Positions 12,501 through 23,868 of a stretch of DNA of 64,000 nt are shown here, in pieces (position 1 is the first letter of the stretch; every line of letters begins with the position of its first letter). Origin of the DNA: Plumapathes pennacea. Lineage: Eukaryota; Cnidaria; Anthozoa; Antipatharia; Myriopathidae. Location of the stretch: contig OZ038467.1 of assembly GCA_964036295.1 (NCBI GenBank), positions 7,510,170-7,574,169 of the forward strand. Reading direction: 5' to 3'. The position numbers and the translations under genes are program-made. The notes below the pieces were generated by a model, which was given only the letters and a program-made list of their open reading frames with translations, was not told the DNA's origin and did not search any database.

Positions 12501-15500
12501 TGATCTGCTTCATCATCAGGCTGGGCCTTTGTGTACACCATACCACAAGTTTGACATGTCACATGTCCAAAGTCCTTCTGTCCCAAGTCCTGTAGTAGAA
12601 ACAACAAGAATCCACACTGAATAAGACTGCCTCTGTCTCTACTACAAATACAATATTTGCACTGTGCTGTATGTAAACTACCTCTAGTCTACTAGAAATG
12701 CACTATCTGCACTGTGCCCGAGGAATTATGATGGAGATACATTTTTAGGAAAAACCAGAACAAAAAGCTTGGATACATGGATCACATTGTAGCAGGTTCT
12801 GTGAAAGTAACCAGTCAAGAAAATGCACAAGTGATGCAGCATACATGTACATGGTATTTGTACATGTAGCAGTAGGTCTTGCAAGAAAACTTTCTGTAAG
12901 TAAAATTCAATGACTAGTACTGACTTCAACTCCTTTAGCCTCCCACCACATACATGTACACAAGTATGGGGAGTATGAACTGGTGTATCAACTAAGTGTT
13001 GATGAGGGTAATGGAACACCGTCAAAGAGACAATAGCTATTGTCCCTTTGACAGCGTTCCATTACCCTCATCAACACTTAGTTGATACACCAGTTTGTCT
13101 TCTGCCACACCGATGCAGTCAACCTAGTTCTCTTAAGAGCTGGTATTACATTATGGGGAGTATAGTTTGGAGCAATGTTCTTTGAACTCAGGAGTAAAAG
13201 GGTTAAATTCCTTACCAGATACATTTGTTCCAGCTTTCCTTTGTCACTGGACTTTCTTGAGTGTGGAGACCTAATCAAGAAAGAGATTATACTCTCTAGA
13301 TTACTGTCTCATTCTTACTACATACAAATAATACCCACTCTGCATTTATATTTGCAGTGTTTGGAGGGGAGGGGAAGAGAGAAGACCATTTCCAAAATGG
13401 GCTGTTGCCTCTTTTTGAAAATAAGGCCTGTTACAAAACACTTCCTGTTGATAAGTTTGCATAAAAAGAGTAAAGAAGATGGTGTGATAGTCCTTATCTT
13501 CATAAGAACTTTCACACCATCTTGGAAATGGCTGATTACTGTACACATCTGAACGAGCACAGATATAATTATCTACAGTAGAACCCCGTTAATACGGCCA
13601 CCATCGGGACTTAAAAATCTGGCCGTATTAACGGGGTTGGCAGATAAGAAAATGACTGGGCGTTTGTTCCGTGGGACAAAACAATAGTAGCCGTAATAGC
13701 GAGGTGGCCACAATAACAGGGTGGCCGTAAGGCGCGGTTCCACTGTACCATGTTTCCAGTGTACTGGTTGACTCAAGGTATAAGTTTAACACAAATTATT
13801 GGCTTATGATATTTCCTATACTTGTTGTATAAGTCAACTATGAAATCTATGAATGTGTATACATATGTATATGGCCAAGGGCAATTTTTGGAAGATGAAG
13901 TTTAGGTCTCTAAAGGTCAACTGTACACTGTAAAATATGGTACAGGTAACATTGTACAACTGTGTGATGTACAAACCTGGTCTTTGGCTTTTTTCCAGCT
14001 CGTAAGGGAGATGTACACAAAGCTGTGCCACTCCTTTGAGTTAATTTAATATTTTTGGACATTTGTCCTGGAAGGGTTTTGAAGTATTTGGTGATAAATG
14101 CCTGGTTCTCTGGAGAACTTCTTGCAGAGCTTGATGCGCTCTCAGAATCCTCGGTAGAAGCGCTAGGGCTAACTCCAGAGCTTGAACTAGGAGAGGGAAA
14201 TAAAGGAGTGCTTTTCTGTGATGATTCGCTCTCTGTCAAGTCCATCATAGTCTTATCTTCATCACTCACTGGATCTTGTAACTCAGAATCTAAAGAGCTT
14301 TCTGTGGAGGATTGCTCCATGCCATTTGGTGTTTCCCAAATAAAGCCACTGCTGATCACTCCAGGTCCACTAACAATACTGTCATCAGAACAGGCCGATG
14401 ATTCCAAATCAGATTTCCTGTGTTCATTAGTAAAAGCTTGATCAGGACTGTCACTAGATGAGAACAACGGATTTTCTTGTAGGTTTGCTGATTCCTTTTC
14501 CAAGCACGATACTGCTCCATTCTCAGTCCCATTACAAAGCTTGTGGTTTCTGGAAGACTTCTTAACTGAACTTCTTGTTTGCCTCCTGACCTCAAAGTTT
14601 CCATTCAACTGACCATTACATTTTCTGAAAGTTCTGCCAGTGCTGCTCCTTTCAGAACTTCGTACTTTCTTCGCAGGCACAACAGTTGAATAGTTGTTCT
14701 GCTTCCTTTTGACTGCTGCTGTTCTTCTATGATGCTGTGTGTCTTTGGGAGAGTTATATATTTGTTTGTCAGCCATTTTTCTTTGCAGCTTCCTGGCAGC
14801 AGGTCTTGTTTGCTGTCTCTGGTTGTGACTACTGTAAAAGCTTCTTGGTTTAATTCCATTTACGGGATTCATATCACTGATGGTTTCTTCGCTGCTGATA
14901 GAACCTGCTTCAGATTTTGAAATTCCCTCCTCTTCTGAATCATCAGTGTCATAACCATTGTTGCTTTCTACTGATTTCTCCTCCCCACTTGTGTTCGATT
15001 CCATCGATGTCAACCACTTCAGCTGATTCATGGAGACTTTCCTAATTTTATGAAATGGAAAATAGCAAGCGTACACATAGATATCATTAAAGGTCTTTTT
15101 ATTTTATTCAAGAGGTAATGAAATGATACACCAACTGGAAACAAGACTTTTAGAAACCGGTAGCCATTGAATCATTCCGACGCGCTAAATGGGCAAATAC
15201 AAAATATATATGCATGTAGACAACATAAAGTCGATGAATGTTACTCAGTATGGGAAAAAAGTCACCATCAATCAGTGAGTCCATCTTTTACTTTTAATAC
15301 TGACTCAGACTGCACAATATCGACTTTTCCGCTTCACAAACGAGCAGATGAAACATACCGTACATGTTTCTTCAACTCATACAGTATATACCATGAAATG
15401 AAGAAACATGTACGTTTTCACTTACCCAGCAAAGCCATTTAAGACATTTTCGTGCCCTGATGTGTCCTCTCCTTGTACGTCGCCGTTGCAGTTCTTAGAG

Positions 15501-15526
15501 AGTAGCGACATTTTCTTTCTGGCCAT
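9569..15526 (-). CDS. ESCO2: ESCO-type cohesin N-acetyltransferase, complete, 625 aa
   Basis: Ten minus-strand exons: 15526-15426, 15041-13977, 13270-13216, 12589-12458, 12288-12199, 11886-11809, 11373-11311, 10526-10456, 10008-9910 and 9692-9569. All junctions keep phase and the sum is 626 codons. ESCO enzymes acetylate the SMC3 subunit of cohesin in S phase to lock in sister-chromatid cohesion. The long exon 2 encodes a disordered S/K-rich tail ending with a PIP box, QAFITKYF (residues 347-354), which would tether it to PCNA. Exon 4 encodes the family C2H2 zinc finger ([10 protein letters not shown] ... HIKHH), beginning near residue 408. Exons 5-10 encode the GNAT domain: [31 protein letters not shown] (acetyl-CoA site), and FSDPTPDGK near the end, then QFLVF and a stop. 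Invertebrates usually have one ESCO gene, so the ESCO1/ESCO2 label is nominal. ATG at 15526 is followed by a second possible start five codons on. Confidence 0.93.
10793..11120. repeat. ACCGACCAC-type tandem repeat split by a palindromic MITE (ESCO intron)
   Basis: Short units such as accgaccacgt and ccgaccacata flank a 179-bp inverted-repeat element at 10830-11008. Its ends are ggggccggattcac and gtgaatccggcccc, and its arms meet near 10920 (tatcttgagcaagata). It lies in the intron between the 11373-11311 and 10526-10456 exons. Confidence 0.75.
11427..11508. mobile_element. Short pogo/Tigger-like MITE
   Basis: The 82-bp element starts TACAGTGGATTCC and ends GGATTCCACTGTA as an inverted repeat, flanked by TA. 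CAGTGGAA-type ends with TA target sites are typical of pogo/Tigger-derived MITEs. It lies in the ESCO intron upstream of the 11373-11311 exon. Confidence 0.6.
12978..13095. repeat. Near-perfect 118-bp palindrome in an ESCO intron
   Basis: The arms (aactggtgtatcaactaag ... cttagttgatacaccagtt) meet at agacaatagctattgtcc. The adjoining sequence from about 13,096 (gatgcagtcaacctagttctcttaagagct) recurs in diverged form near 33,540-33,570, so it belongs to a dispersed repeat. Another short inverted repeat lies at about 13478-13522. Confidence 0.7.
13574..13747. mobile_element. Pogo/Tigger-like MITE with TACAGTAGAACC-type ends
   Basis: The left end tacagtagaaccccg and right end cgcggttccactgta form imperfect terminal inverted repeats around GGCCGTATTA/GGCCGTAA motifs. 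It lies in the ESCO intron between the 15041-13977 and 13270-13216 exons. Confidence 0.65.
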
Positions 15527-16415
15527 TCTAGATCTGATTTCTGTCATTATCCTTACACGACAAACATACGGAACTCTCGTGTCGATTTCCTCACAGCGTA
15601 AAAGAACAAGCAATCAAGGATCGAAAATGCACCTTGATGTCATTTCTGGAGGACTGGTTCTGTCCTTTAGTCTTTTAAATTATATTGTGTAACATGACTC
15701 GTGGATCTTACCAAAAGACCTCACAAGGTTGCCGACGGCACCAATGTGCCTTCAGGAAGTCGCCATGTTTGAGAAGAACTTTTCGCGCGTATTAAAGTTT
15801 GAAATGCATCATGGGAAGTTCCCAGTCTTCCTCCAAGAACTTAGTCCCCGACGGCGCGAAGTTTGTCTCGAAAAAAAAAAAGGATTAAGGACGGAGATAT
15901 GTCTATGCTTTTGATACTTGGATGAGTAACAAACACGCACCTGACGCAAAAACCCCAGTTTTTATAGTTCTTTTATTTCGATTTGCAAACTAGTATATAA
16001 AAATATCCACTGACTTCGGCGAATTTAATGAACTAGTTGTAGCTTTCGCTAAGTGCCAACGAGAGAAAAAGAACTCGATGACAGATGCTAGTGAGTGCAT
16101 GTGTTAACCTCGTGCAAAATACTCCCTCCTGATTGGCTAAGAATGGTCACGCCATAAATCAACATCTCTTTTCATTGGCTCTGTTGGCTCTAATATTTTC
16201 GGCACCAAAGTATCCAGGGAATCTACACCTTACAAACAGTTTTAATAGCTCGATCGAGAATCTTTCTGCCTGCTGCAATACTTCGCGTGGCATTATGCTG
16301 GCCGCCTCACAAGCCGACCGTCTTCGCTCGGCTTGCTCGTTGGCAATAATGATATCACAAGTCTACTTACACACTGCACATCTTCATAAATATCATCGTG
16401 ACATCTTGTTTTTTG
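15527..16415. other. ESCO upstream region, no gene seen
   Basis: This holds the presumed ESCO promoter and 5' UTR. I see no TATA box, convincing exon or mobile element. Open frames here are short and lack splice or homology support. Confidence 0.4.
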
Positions 16416-17077
16416 ACAACAACAACAACAACAACATTCTTTATTCTACAGTGGATTTTGTTTAGGTAATATAGTAATGTAAAGGCTACTTGTAATAACT
16501 ATAAAGAGCTAAACGAGTCAAGTAGCCATATAGGGTAAATTACATGACTGTGTATATACGGCGGTCAAACAAGTTCAAAACAAGTAGAATAAATACCACC
16601 ACACACACACTTACACACTCACAATACACATCGAAAACAGTTCATTAGTACGAGTCTAAAAGAGATTGTTTTAAAATATTTTTGAAGGAAGACTTATTCA
16701 TCTTTTTATTTTGCTCAGGAATCATATTCCAGATTTGGCACCCTGATATCTAATGTTGAATTTTCCATAGTTGGTTCTTAGTAATGGTAGGCTTAGAGCT
16801 GATTTTGCAGATGATCTAGTATAATTGTAAGTGTGTCTGTTACGTACTAAAGAAAAGAAGTCACTAAATACTACTGGAAGGCTTTCTATATGGAATTGAT
16901 AGATAAAAAAAGCAGTCTGGAAATAAACTAGGTCAAGGAATTTTAAGAGACCCAAAAATTTAAACAATGGTCTAGAATGATCATCATACTTTGAAAATGT
17001 AAGGATCCTAACTGCTTTTTTCTGTAGAGTTATAATTGGAAGTGAGGAAATGTATGTATTTTCCCATATATATATAA
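16416..17077 (-). mobile_element. 5'-truncated LINE: 3' end of reverse transcriptase ORF, UTR and (AAC)n tail
   Basis: On the minus strand, the residues around LQKKAVRILTFSKYDDHSRP, then LDLVYFQTAFFIYQFH and RSSAKSALSLPLLRTNYGKF, match the C-terminal part of reverse transcriptases of coral LINEs. The plus-strand (AAC)n run at about 16418-16435 would be the tail of the inserted element. Sequence 5' of this is missing. Part of the fragment is repeated at 29047-29215 by the segmental duplication. Confidence 0.75.
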
Positions 17078-17560
17078 CTATGGGTTTGGTTTCGTTTAGA
17101 GCCGTTTTCGAATGACTGTCGAAAACCAAAACCAAAGCAACGTCATCGCTAATCATAGAGGCTGTAAGAAACACTCTTAATCAATCGGAAGGCCAAAGTA
17201 ATCCGGATTTAGTTTTACTTTGAAGAAACCGACCAGGAGTCCAACAACACGCCATTGCAACTTGCTTTCGCGTGAGAATATTGCAATCAGAGTTTTGCTT
17301 TTGCTCTTGATTAGCCAAGAATGCTGCTAACAGTTGTTTGGACCAATCAGAAAGCGTAGCAAAAGCAAAGCGAAGCAGCAGCAATAGGCCAAAAAAACGG
17401 GGTCCAACAAAATTATGAACTCACGCACAGTTTACTTGAATGAATGAGTTATTAATAATCGTCAGTATGAAATACATGTTCTCGGCACTGAATATTACTG
17501 AATATTAAAATACGGTATAAGAGCTAGATGCCATGTAATTCTTGGGTATACTTCGACCGT
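16911..17560. repeat. Segmental duplicate of 29047-29712
   Basis: The block holds the LINE tail, a non-coding stretch with many cagtttacttgaatgaatga-like matches, and the spacer just downstream of A1. It is nearly the same as 29047-29712, just downstream of A3. No gene is visible within it. Confidence 0.85.
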
Positions 17561-17565
17561 CCTCT

Positions 17566-17806
17566 GGGCCCGGTTTTTCAAAGCACGATTAGACTAATCC
17601 TGGATTAGGTATAAACTTTATTGTCATTTATAAGCCTGAAAATGTGAAGGTTTTGTCCTGCAACGATTTCCTTGATACGTTTTCAGCTAAAACAAGCTTT
17701 TTAATCCATATTTAAACAAAACCCTGCAGTTTATTGGCAGAGAGGTCGAGAGAAAGAATTTCGTTAATCCTGGATTAGCTTAATCGGCTTTCGAAAAACC
17801 GGGCCC
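17566..17806. mobile_element. MITE with GGGCCCGG ends; empty site retained at A3
   Basis: The terminal inverted repeats gggcccggtttttcaaa and tcgaaaaaccgggccc enclose inverted ctaatcctggatta motifs. The paralogous spacer at 29,711-29,720 (tcctctggtt) lacks it, so the insertion followed the duplication that made A1 and A3. Confidence 0.85.
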
Positions 17807-17832
17807 TGGTTGGTTAAGAAAAACTATCTAAA

Positions 17833-20273
17833 CTACTGACAAGGACACAGTCTCCTGACGTGTGCGTTTTTTGCAATTTCACAGTTTATCTCACTTGGGA
17901 TGTTTTTAGCGCCGTAACATCTTTGGTAATCCCATGAGTAACAGGGCTGGTCAGTGGCATGGTAGTTAGTTGAGGTCTTACAGTCGATGCCAACACCCTT
18001 GAAGAGGTCCACTGCATCGCCAGTCGGAAATCCACCGTTTCTAACGCATTGCAAATGATGGGATTCACAAATATAATTACAGTTCTTCAATGGATCTCCC
18101 ATGTAATACCGTATGACTGGAAAAAAAATGAAAAGGTCAAGTTATAAGTTTGTCAGAATTAAAATTTTCCAGTAGAACTGAGTTTAGAACTTGAAAAGAG
18201 TGTGTTGTGATGTTTAGGATCGCGCGCCATCACAAATATAAAGTACCGTATTTAAATGCGTTATTGCTTTCCATGCATCCACTCTAAAACGATGACTTGA
18301 AAACGGAAAAAGTTTTCAAAAATGGTTCCCGTGGAGACTTTCGAAAACGGATGCGTTTTCAAATGAAAACGAGTTAGTGTAAACAGGCGACTCAAAAACG
18401 GAGGATTGAAGTAGACGGACGAAAACAGACCAAGGTTTTTAAAACCGAAATTTTTTTTTGTTTAAACGCAGTAGTGCATGTGGAGTGTCGCCTTCCTCTC
18501 TCAAACGTATAATCTCTTTGCCAGCCAAATCCGCAAATGTTAATTATCTTTTCTTAGAATTAGTAAGTAAATGTCCTGAAAGCAATAATTGTGTGCATTG
18601 CACCTTATAATGCGGATCATGGCAGCGACTCTCAATGGAAGCTAATACAGTGTTTACGTTATTACACAGGCGGCCCAAGCTAGCTTGGGGGGTCCGGTGG
18701 TTGCGTGAAGGGCCAAGATTATAAGGAACTGTATGGCGATTTTGACGATGGCGATAAATCATAGGATTTTCTAATAAAACACGAAATAAACGCATTCTAC
18801 CTGTTAGTTGTTGTCTCCTGTGTCCCTTGTGTAAATTTAGAGCCGCTACGGCCAGTATTAGTGGTCGAAATTCCCGGCGGTACTGGCCGTAGCGGCTCTA
18901 AATTTACACAAGGGACACAGGAGACAACAACTAACAGGTAGAATGCGTTTATTTCGTGTTTTATTAGCAAATCCTATGATTTATCGCCATCGTCAAAATC
19001 CCCATACAGTTCCTTATAATCTTGGCCCTTCACGCAACCACCGGACCCCCCAAGCTAGCTTGGGCCGCCTGTGGTTATTATAGAAGAGATTCGTGTTAAT
19101 TTTTTATTTTTCATCGTTGAGATGGGGTCGATCCGAGGTCGTATCCACACGTTTGAAAAGTTGAACTGGATCAATTTAGGACCATTCGCGCTTTTCTCGC
19201 CTGTGAGAACGCTATTGATTTATGCAGATTTGCTCTGCTCCTTGCCTTTTGCTGCTGCACCACTGTTTGTACAGGGTAAATATATAGCAGCTGAAAGAAA
19301 TTAATAAAATGAAAGTGTTTATAGTCCAAACTTAGCCCAAATAAGCTTGCTTGTTTCTTGGCAGATTTTCAGGTCTTTTACAATTGGCCCGGTGTCATGA
19401 GAAGGACTCCACCTGCTTAAGTCTCTTACAATTAGAATAGAAAAAAGATAGAACTTCCTTTCCTAAACCGCGTCAGTTGATTAAAATGTACCTGGAGATA
19501 TACAGATGAAACTAGCACCACTGTTCTCGTATCTTGGCTGGCACTTGGCTCCGAGATGGAGACAAGGTTGGAAAACACATGGTGTCTGCGTAAAAAGAAT
19601 TAGTTATGATATAATTAAAATAATGCACTGACACATTAATTTGTTGACATAATGTTCATTTTTACCGCTGTGGCCTGGCGGGTGTACGTGTTCAAAACCT
19701 AAATCCGTCCAGATGTTTTTTTTTTTTTTTTTTTTTCTTTTTTCTTTTTTCTTTATTACTCCTTCTGCCGTTGTGTCGAAAAACAAAAATAAAACACAGT
19801 TAAGTGAACGGGGTTAAATTTTAAGCTAAAACAAAATAAAGAGGGGAAATGTTCTCTTTAACACGTTTTTATCAATTTATGCAGAGTAAACGAGAGCACA
19901 CTATGTGTGACCGTGGTCTCACCATTAAACTGTAGTGGTCAAACTCTTGACTGGACTCAAAGAACATCTCAGAGGAGTTGTACTTGTCTGTGGCGAGAAG
20001 CTGACAGAGTCTAGAGTGAATCCCCAAATTGAACGAAAAGCACGACGCAGTTTTGAGGCAACTAAACGCACAATCTAAACTAGTCATGCTCACAGAACTT
20101 GACAAGATCTTGGAGGGCACGGACAACACGCTGAACGGATGCCTGATGAAGTGAGCGTGGTGCTGCATTTCCTCGTTACTATACATTGAGAAAGCCTGAA
20201 GCTGGACAGAGGTGTAGAACAATGCAAGAGAAACAGCGAGCACAAGGTTTAACTTCAGCGTGTAGAGACGCAT
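17833..20273 (-). CDS. Array gene A1: secreted PAN / EGF-like / cysteine-rich protein, 242 aa
   Basis: Exons: 20273-19923 (phase 0, donor ATG|GTGAGA), 19585-19492 (phase 1) and 18116-17833; 729 nt in total. Exon 1 encodes a signal peptide (hydrophobic LNLVLAVSLALFYTSVQLQA) and a PAN-like domain with four cysteines (LDCAFSC, ASCFSF, RLCQLL). Exon 2 encodes a four-cysteine EGF-like piece (TPCVFQPC...AKCQPRY...FICISPG), longer than in the sisters by four codons. Exon 3 encodes a domain with nine cysteines ending RRLCPCQ. PAN domains bind proteins or sugars, so a secreted recognition or matrix role is possible, but the function is unknown. Its cysteine-rich exon groups with A3 (HHLQCVRNGGFPTGDAVDLF). 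Its PAN exon is the most diverged of the set. The 1.37-kb intron 2 carries a palindromic MITE. Confidence 0.85.
18665..19073. mobile_element. Foldback MITE with 7-bp target duplication
   Basis: Two arms of about 195 bp are near-perfect inverted copies (start cacaggcggcccaagc, end gcttgggccgcctgtg) around a short centre near 18,870. The flanks are GTTATTA at 18658-18664 and at 19074-19080. The related A3 intron has a single GTTATTA at about 30512-30518 without the insert. It lies in intron 2 of A1. Confidence 0.88.
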
Positions 20274-20705
20274 GGTTTGCTTTCGTCCCGAGCGATTAAG
20301 TTACCGCAGTTTCTTTTGGCCGGAGCACATCTGCTCGTAGTGAATAGCACATTGACTCTTGAATAACAGGACGTTAATAAGATCTGTTTCCTCAGCCAAT
20401 CAGCGCCCAAACAGTGGAATCAGGAATAACATAAGTCTTTGCGAGCCTCGGCCACATTGGTAAGAACGGCCACCTTTTTGTTATGATTTTGTCATTAAAC
20501 AGAGCAACGACCGGAAAAGAGTTCCTTGTGTGCAGGAAAATCCATCCATATAAGGAAAATATTTTCTGCTTAAAAGTTAAGTACAACAAATAGTCCCTTT
20601 GCAACAAGCTGGTCACATGATCAGAATACACCACATTTGCCTAGTCCCCAGTCGCTCATCCTCGATTACAGGGCGCGCGAGGAAATAGGGGCGCACGAGG
20701 ATACT

Positions 20706-20847
20706 TGAACGGACGCTTGATGAAGCGAGCGTGGCGCTGCATTTCCTCGTTACTGTACATTGAGAACCCCTGAAGCTGGCAAGAGGTGTAGAACAATGCA
20801 AGAGAAACAGCGAGCACAAGGTTTAACTTCAACGCGTAGTGAAACAT
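20706..20847 (-). pseudogene. Truncated PAN exon fragment
   Basis: From ATG at 20847 the sequence encodes the same signal peptide and first mature residues as the array genes (ALKLNLVLAVSLALFY ... EEMQRHARFIK). Homology stops at about 20706, before any PAN cysteine, and it has no donor. It keeps a type I promoter upstream, including a CRE at 20958. It is a broken duplicate of exon 1. Confidence 0.8.
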
Positions 20848-20957
20848 GGCTTGTTTTTGCCCCGAGTTAATAAGCTACTACACCTGTGTGACACTTGATT
20901 AGTGGACACGCAGCACTACGGGGCACCAGGCTTGCGCACTTAGCCTTCTCCCGCTGC

Positions 20958-20965
20958 TGACGTCA
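20958..20965. promoter_or_regulatory. CRE (TGACGTCA), conserved in type I array promoters
   Basis: A perfect palindromic CRE/ATF site lies in the phrase gctgctgacgtcagagt, 111 bp upstream of the ATG of the truncated fragment. The same phrase lies 151 bp upstream of A3 (33097-33104) and A4 (38408-38415). Function is inferred. Confidence 0.5.
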
Positions 20966-21189
20966 GAGTGGTGACGTACATAACAATCAGCAAGTCAGTC
21001 CGGACTGCAAACAAGTATCACATAAAATAGCAGCCAAGGATTATGGTGTTTAAGTATTTCTTGATATAAACATGCAAATTTAGGAGTGGGTTGCTATAAA
21101 CGTCGACTAGAGGTATGCAGGATAGAAAAATCCGATGTTGTTAAACTTTGCAATATTAAAGGTCTTCAGTAACTATTGTGATTTATAAT

Positions 21190-22824
21190 TTTTTTTGCAA
21201 AACTCTTACCAAAATATTATATCAACATCTGTATAATATATGTACTCTTTCCTCCTCATTGCAAAATAAAATGAACTTGAATTTGTTACAGCGATACTTA
21301 TAGGTTTGTACCTCTATGTTTTGCATTTTCAATTTCAATTTATTTGAACTTTGGTAAAATAATTGCATATGAACCAATGCTTCCTGCTGTTACATACAGC
21401 AAATGAAGAAAAATATCGTTCCAGAATAATTCGAAGCAGTAAGCTTTATTATAAATTGTTAATGCGGAATATTTTCAAGATTTGGGGAATGGAACACCTG
21501 CATGTATCTCTAGTAGGTGTGCATTAAATGCTTCATACGACAGTAAGAGCAGCAATTGCGATGCATTTTTGCGTTTTTCACCGTCCATTTTCATTGGGTT
21601 TTTATTTGCGGACTCCAACAACACTGTACGGTTTTGGGTAACACTGTTGGGCGATGTTGTGCCAACATGTTGCGTTGACAACAGACCGAAGAGTCTTCAG
21701 TTCCACATATTTTAAAATTATTATAAAATATGTTTCTTGATAAATCAAAAGAGTGTTGTCTTAAGGTTGCATGTTACAATTAATGTTAGTTAAAACTGCA
21801 GTCTACGAATTAATATTAAACAAACACATGATTGATATCTTACTGTATAATCACCGTTATATAGAATAAACTTAAAAAACATGAATCATGGAAGATCTGT
21901 CAATATGTGAAGTCTCCCAAGCAAGAATTATAAAATAAAAAGTTTGATTTTGTGAAGACACGCGCCATACATTTATCTATAATCAACTCACCATAATGCT
22001 GTGATGGTCAAATTCTTCACTGGACTCAAACATCTCAGAGGAGTTGTACTTGTCTGTGGCGAGAAGTTGACAGAGTTTCGAGCGAATCCCGAAATTGAAC
22101 GAAATGCAGGACGAAGTTTGGAGGCAGCTGAATGAACAATCTAAACTGGTCATGCTCACAGAATTTGACAGGATCTTGGAGGGCACGGACAACACGCTGA
22201 ATGGATGCTTGATGAAGCGAGCGTGGCACTGCATTTCCTCGTCACTGTACATTGAGAAAGCATGAAGCTGGACAGAGGTGTATAACAATGCAAAAGAAAC
22301 AGCGAGCACAAGGTTTAACTTCAACGTGTACTGAAACATGGTAAGTATTCGTTCCAGGTGAATTTCCGCCGCTTCTAATCTCTGGTGATAATAAAGCCAT
22401 CTGCCGTTTGCTGGAACATGTCTGACACTTGATTGGTGGACACGCAAGAGTATCACAGAGTACCAGGTCTACGCGGCTCACTATACGAATGCTACTAGGC
22501 CTGGTAGGAGACCAAAACTTTCTTTTTTTTTTTGTATCCGGCTATACTTCTAGCATTTCTTTGAGTTCTCAGCTTTCGGCTGTACCGGCAAATGGAAATT
22601 TAATTTTCTATTTCCGAGAGAGAGAGAAAGAGACGGACAGAGAAGGAAACAACAGAGAAATCACAACAAGGATTCCGGCAATTGCTGACCAGTGGTAACG
22701 TAACAATCAGCAGATCTCTCTGGCAAGGGGTTACCGTGCATAACCACTCCTTGATCAAAACACGAGTAGAGATAACTAAATGTGGATGGTCATTACGAAT
22801 CATCCATACAACAAGAGGACAAAT

Positions 22825-22871
<47 letters not shown>

Positions 22872-23426
22872 GAAGCGACTTTCAGACTGCTTTTTTGTCT
22901 TTGGTATTGTTATTACCAAGTCAAGAAACTTCATACATGCTCTTTCAACACTTTCGTGATTTCGTGTATTTAATGCTGACTTGATCACCAGCATACTTAA
23001 ATTGAAACGGAGGTGACACTATAAACAACCCAGGCAACATGAAACTAGAAACCAGAGTTCCTGGTCATGAGTAAAAATGTCCCTACTTCACAGAAGAAAA
23101 AGAAGAAGAAGAAGAAGAAGAGAAAGTGATAAAGCACCACGAAGTCTTGTATGGAGAAGTCAGCAGGTGATCTGTTGTTGGGAACACAACTTAAATTCTC
23201 GCGACAACACTTGCGCATTGACGCATTGTAGATGACAAGTCGTCAGCTTCTCATTTCCCGTTACGCATAGGCAAGTGCAGTGTCGCACGGCTGCGTGAAT
23301 TCCAGTAGACAGCAGGGGAAGCCCTAGAGTTCTCAGTTGATCTTCGCTATCAATTCACTCATTTGACTTCTTAAACTTTTGAGTTCTAGCAACGCTTAAA
23401 ATACATTTTCTCCTTACAATCTCAGA
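21190..23426. repeat. Segmental duplicate of 26930-29046 and, in part, 36024-38250
   Basis: The block spans intron-like sequence, the orphan PAN exon, its promoter and about 1 kb of spacer. The copy at about 26930-29046 is almost collinear and differs mainly in poly-A and (AG)n lengths. The third copy is interrupted by the 36599-37677 element. The spacer from 22,340 to 23,868 has no other gene and includes a long poly-A (about 22838-22857) and an (AAG)n run near 23,096. Confidence 0.88.
21992..22339 (-). CDS. Orphan PAN exon with intact promoter, no exons of its own downstream
   Basis: ATG at 22339 opens 116 codons of signal peptide and PAN-like domain with all four cysteines, ending at the family donor ATG|GTGAGT at 21992. 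The exon is intact and nearly the same as the A2 exon. However, no EGF-like or cysteine-rich exon lies between it and A1. It may be a stranded duplicate, or an alternative first exon that splices in phase to the A1 exon at 19585, skipping the A1 PAN exon. Its promoter is type II, with a CCAAT box read on the minus strand at 22432-22436. Confidence 0.6.
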
Positions 23427-23868
23427 GCAGGAACAAGTAGTACGGTATGGAGAAGTTAGAAAGTACTGCGAACTCCCTCTTAGCGGATATCTTCTAAGAC
23501 GGACGCCAGTGTCAGACGAACAGCTGGAAGGAGCGGTTTCTACCGTTTCTTCAGTCATTTACTCGACTAACTAAACTCTCTTTAAGATGGGCACCTCTCT
23601 AAGACGGACAATTGGGCTGGTCCCGGGGATGTTCGTCTTATAGAGGGAGTTGACCGTACGGGATTCTTTTGATGAATTGTGGGGAAACTTGTATTTTAAA
23701 AGTCACGACGTACAATCTTGTACCTTCTCCAATGTAACTTCGCTTTAAGCTGACTGTTAAATTTGCTACCATTTAGACAAACTATATATAAAAAACACTA
23801 AACTATAAAACACAAGTAAACTCATTCCCAATTGTGGAGTTTAACTTTGACTAACCCGATGTTCCAAA

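Noticed and set aside
16133-16465. Plus-strand frame upstream of ESCO
   Set aside because: No family, no splice signals, and it ends in the LINE (AAC)n tail.
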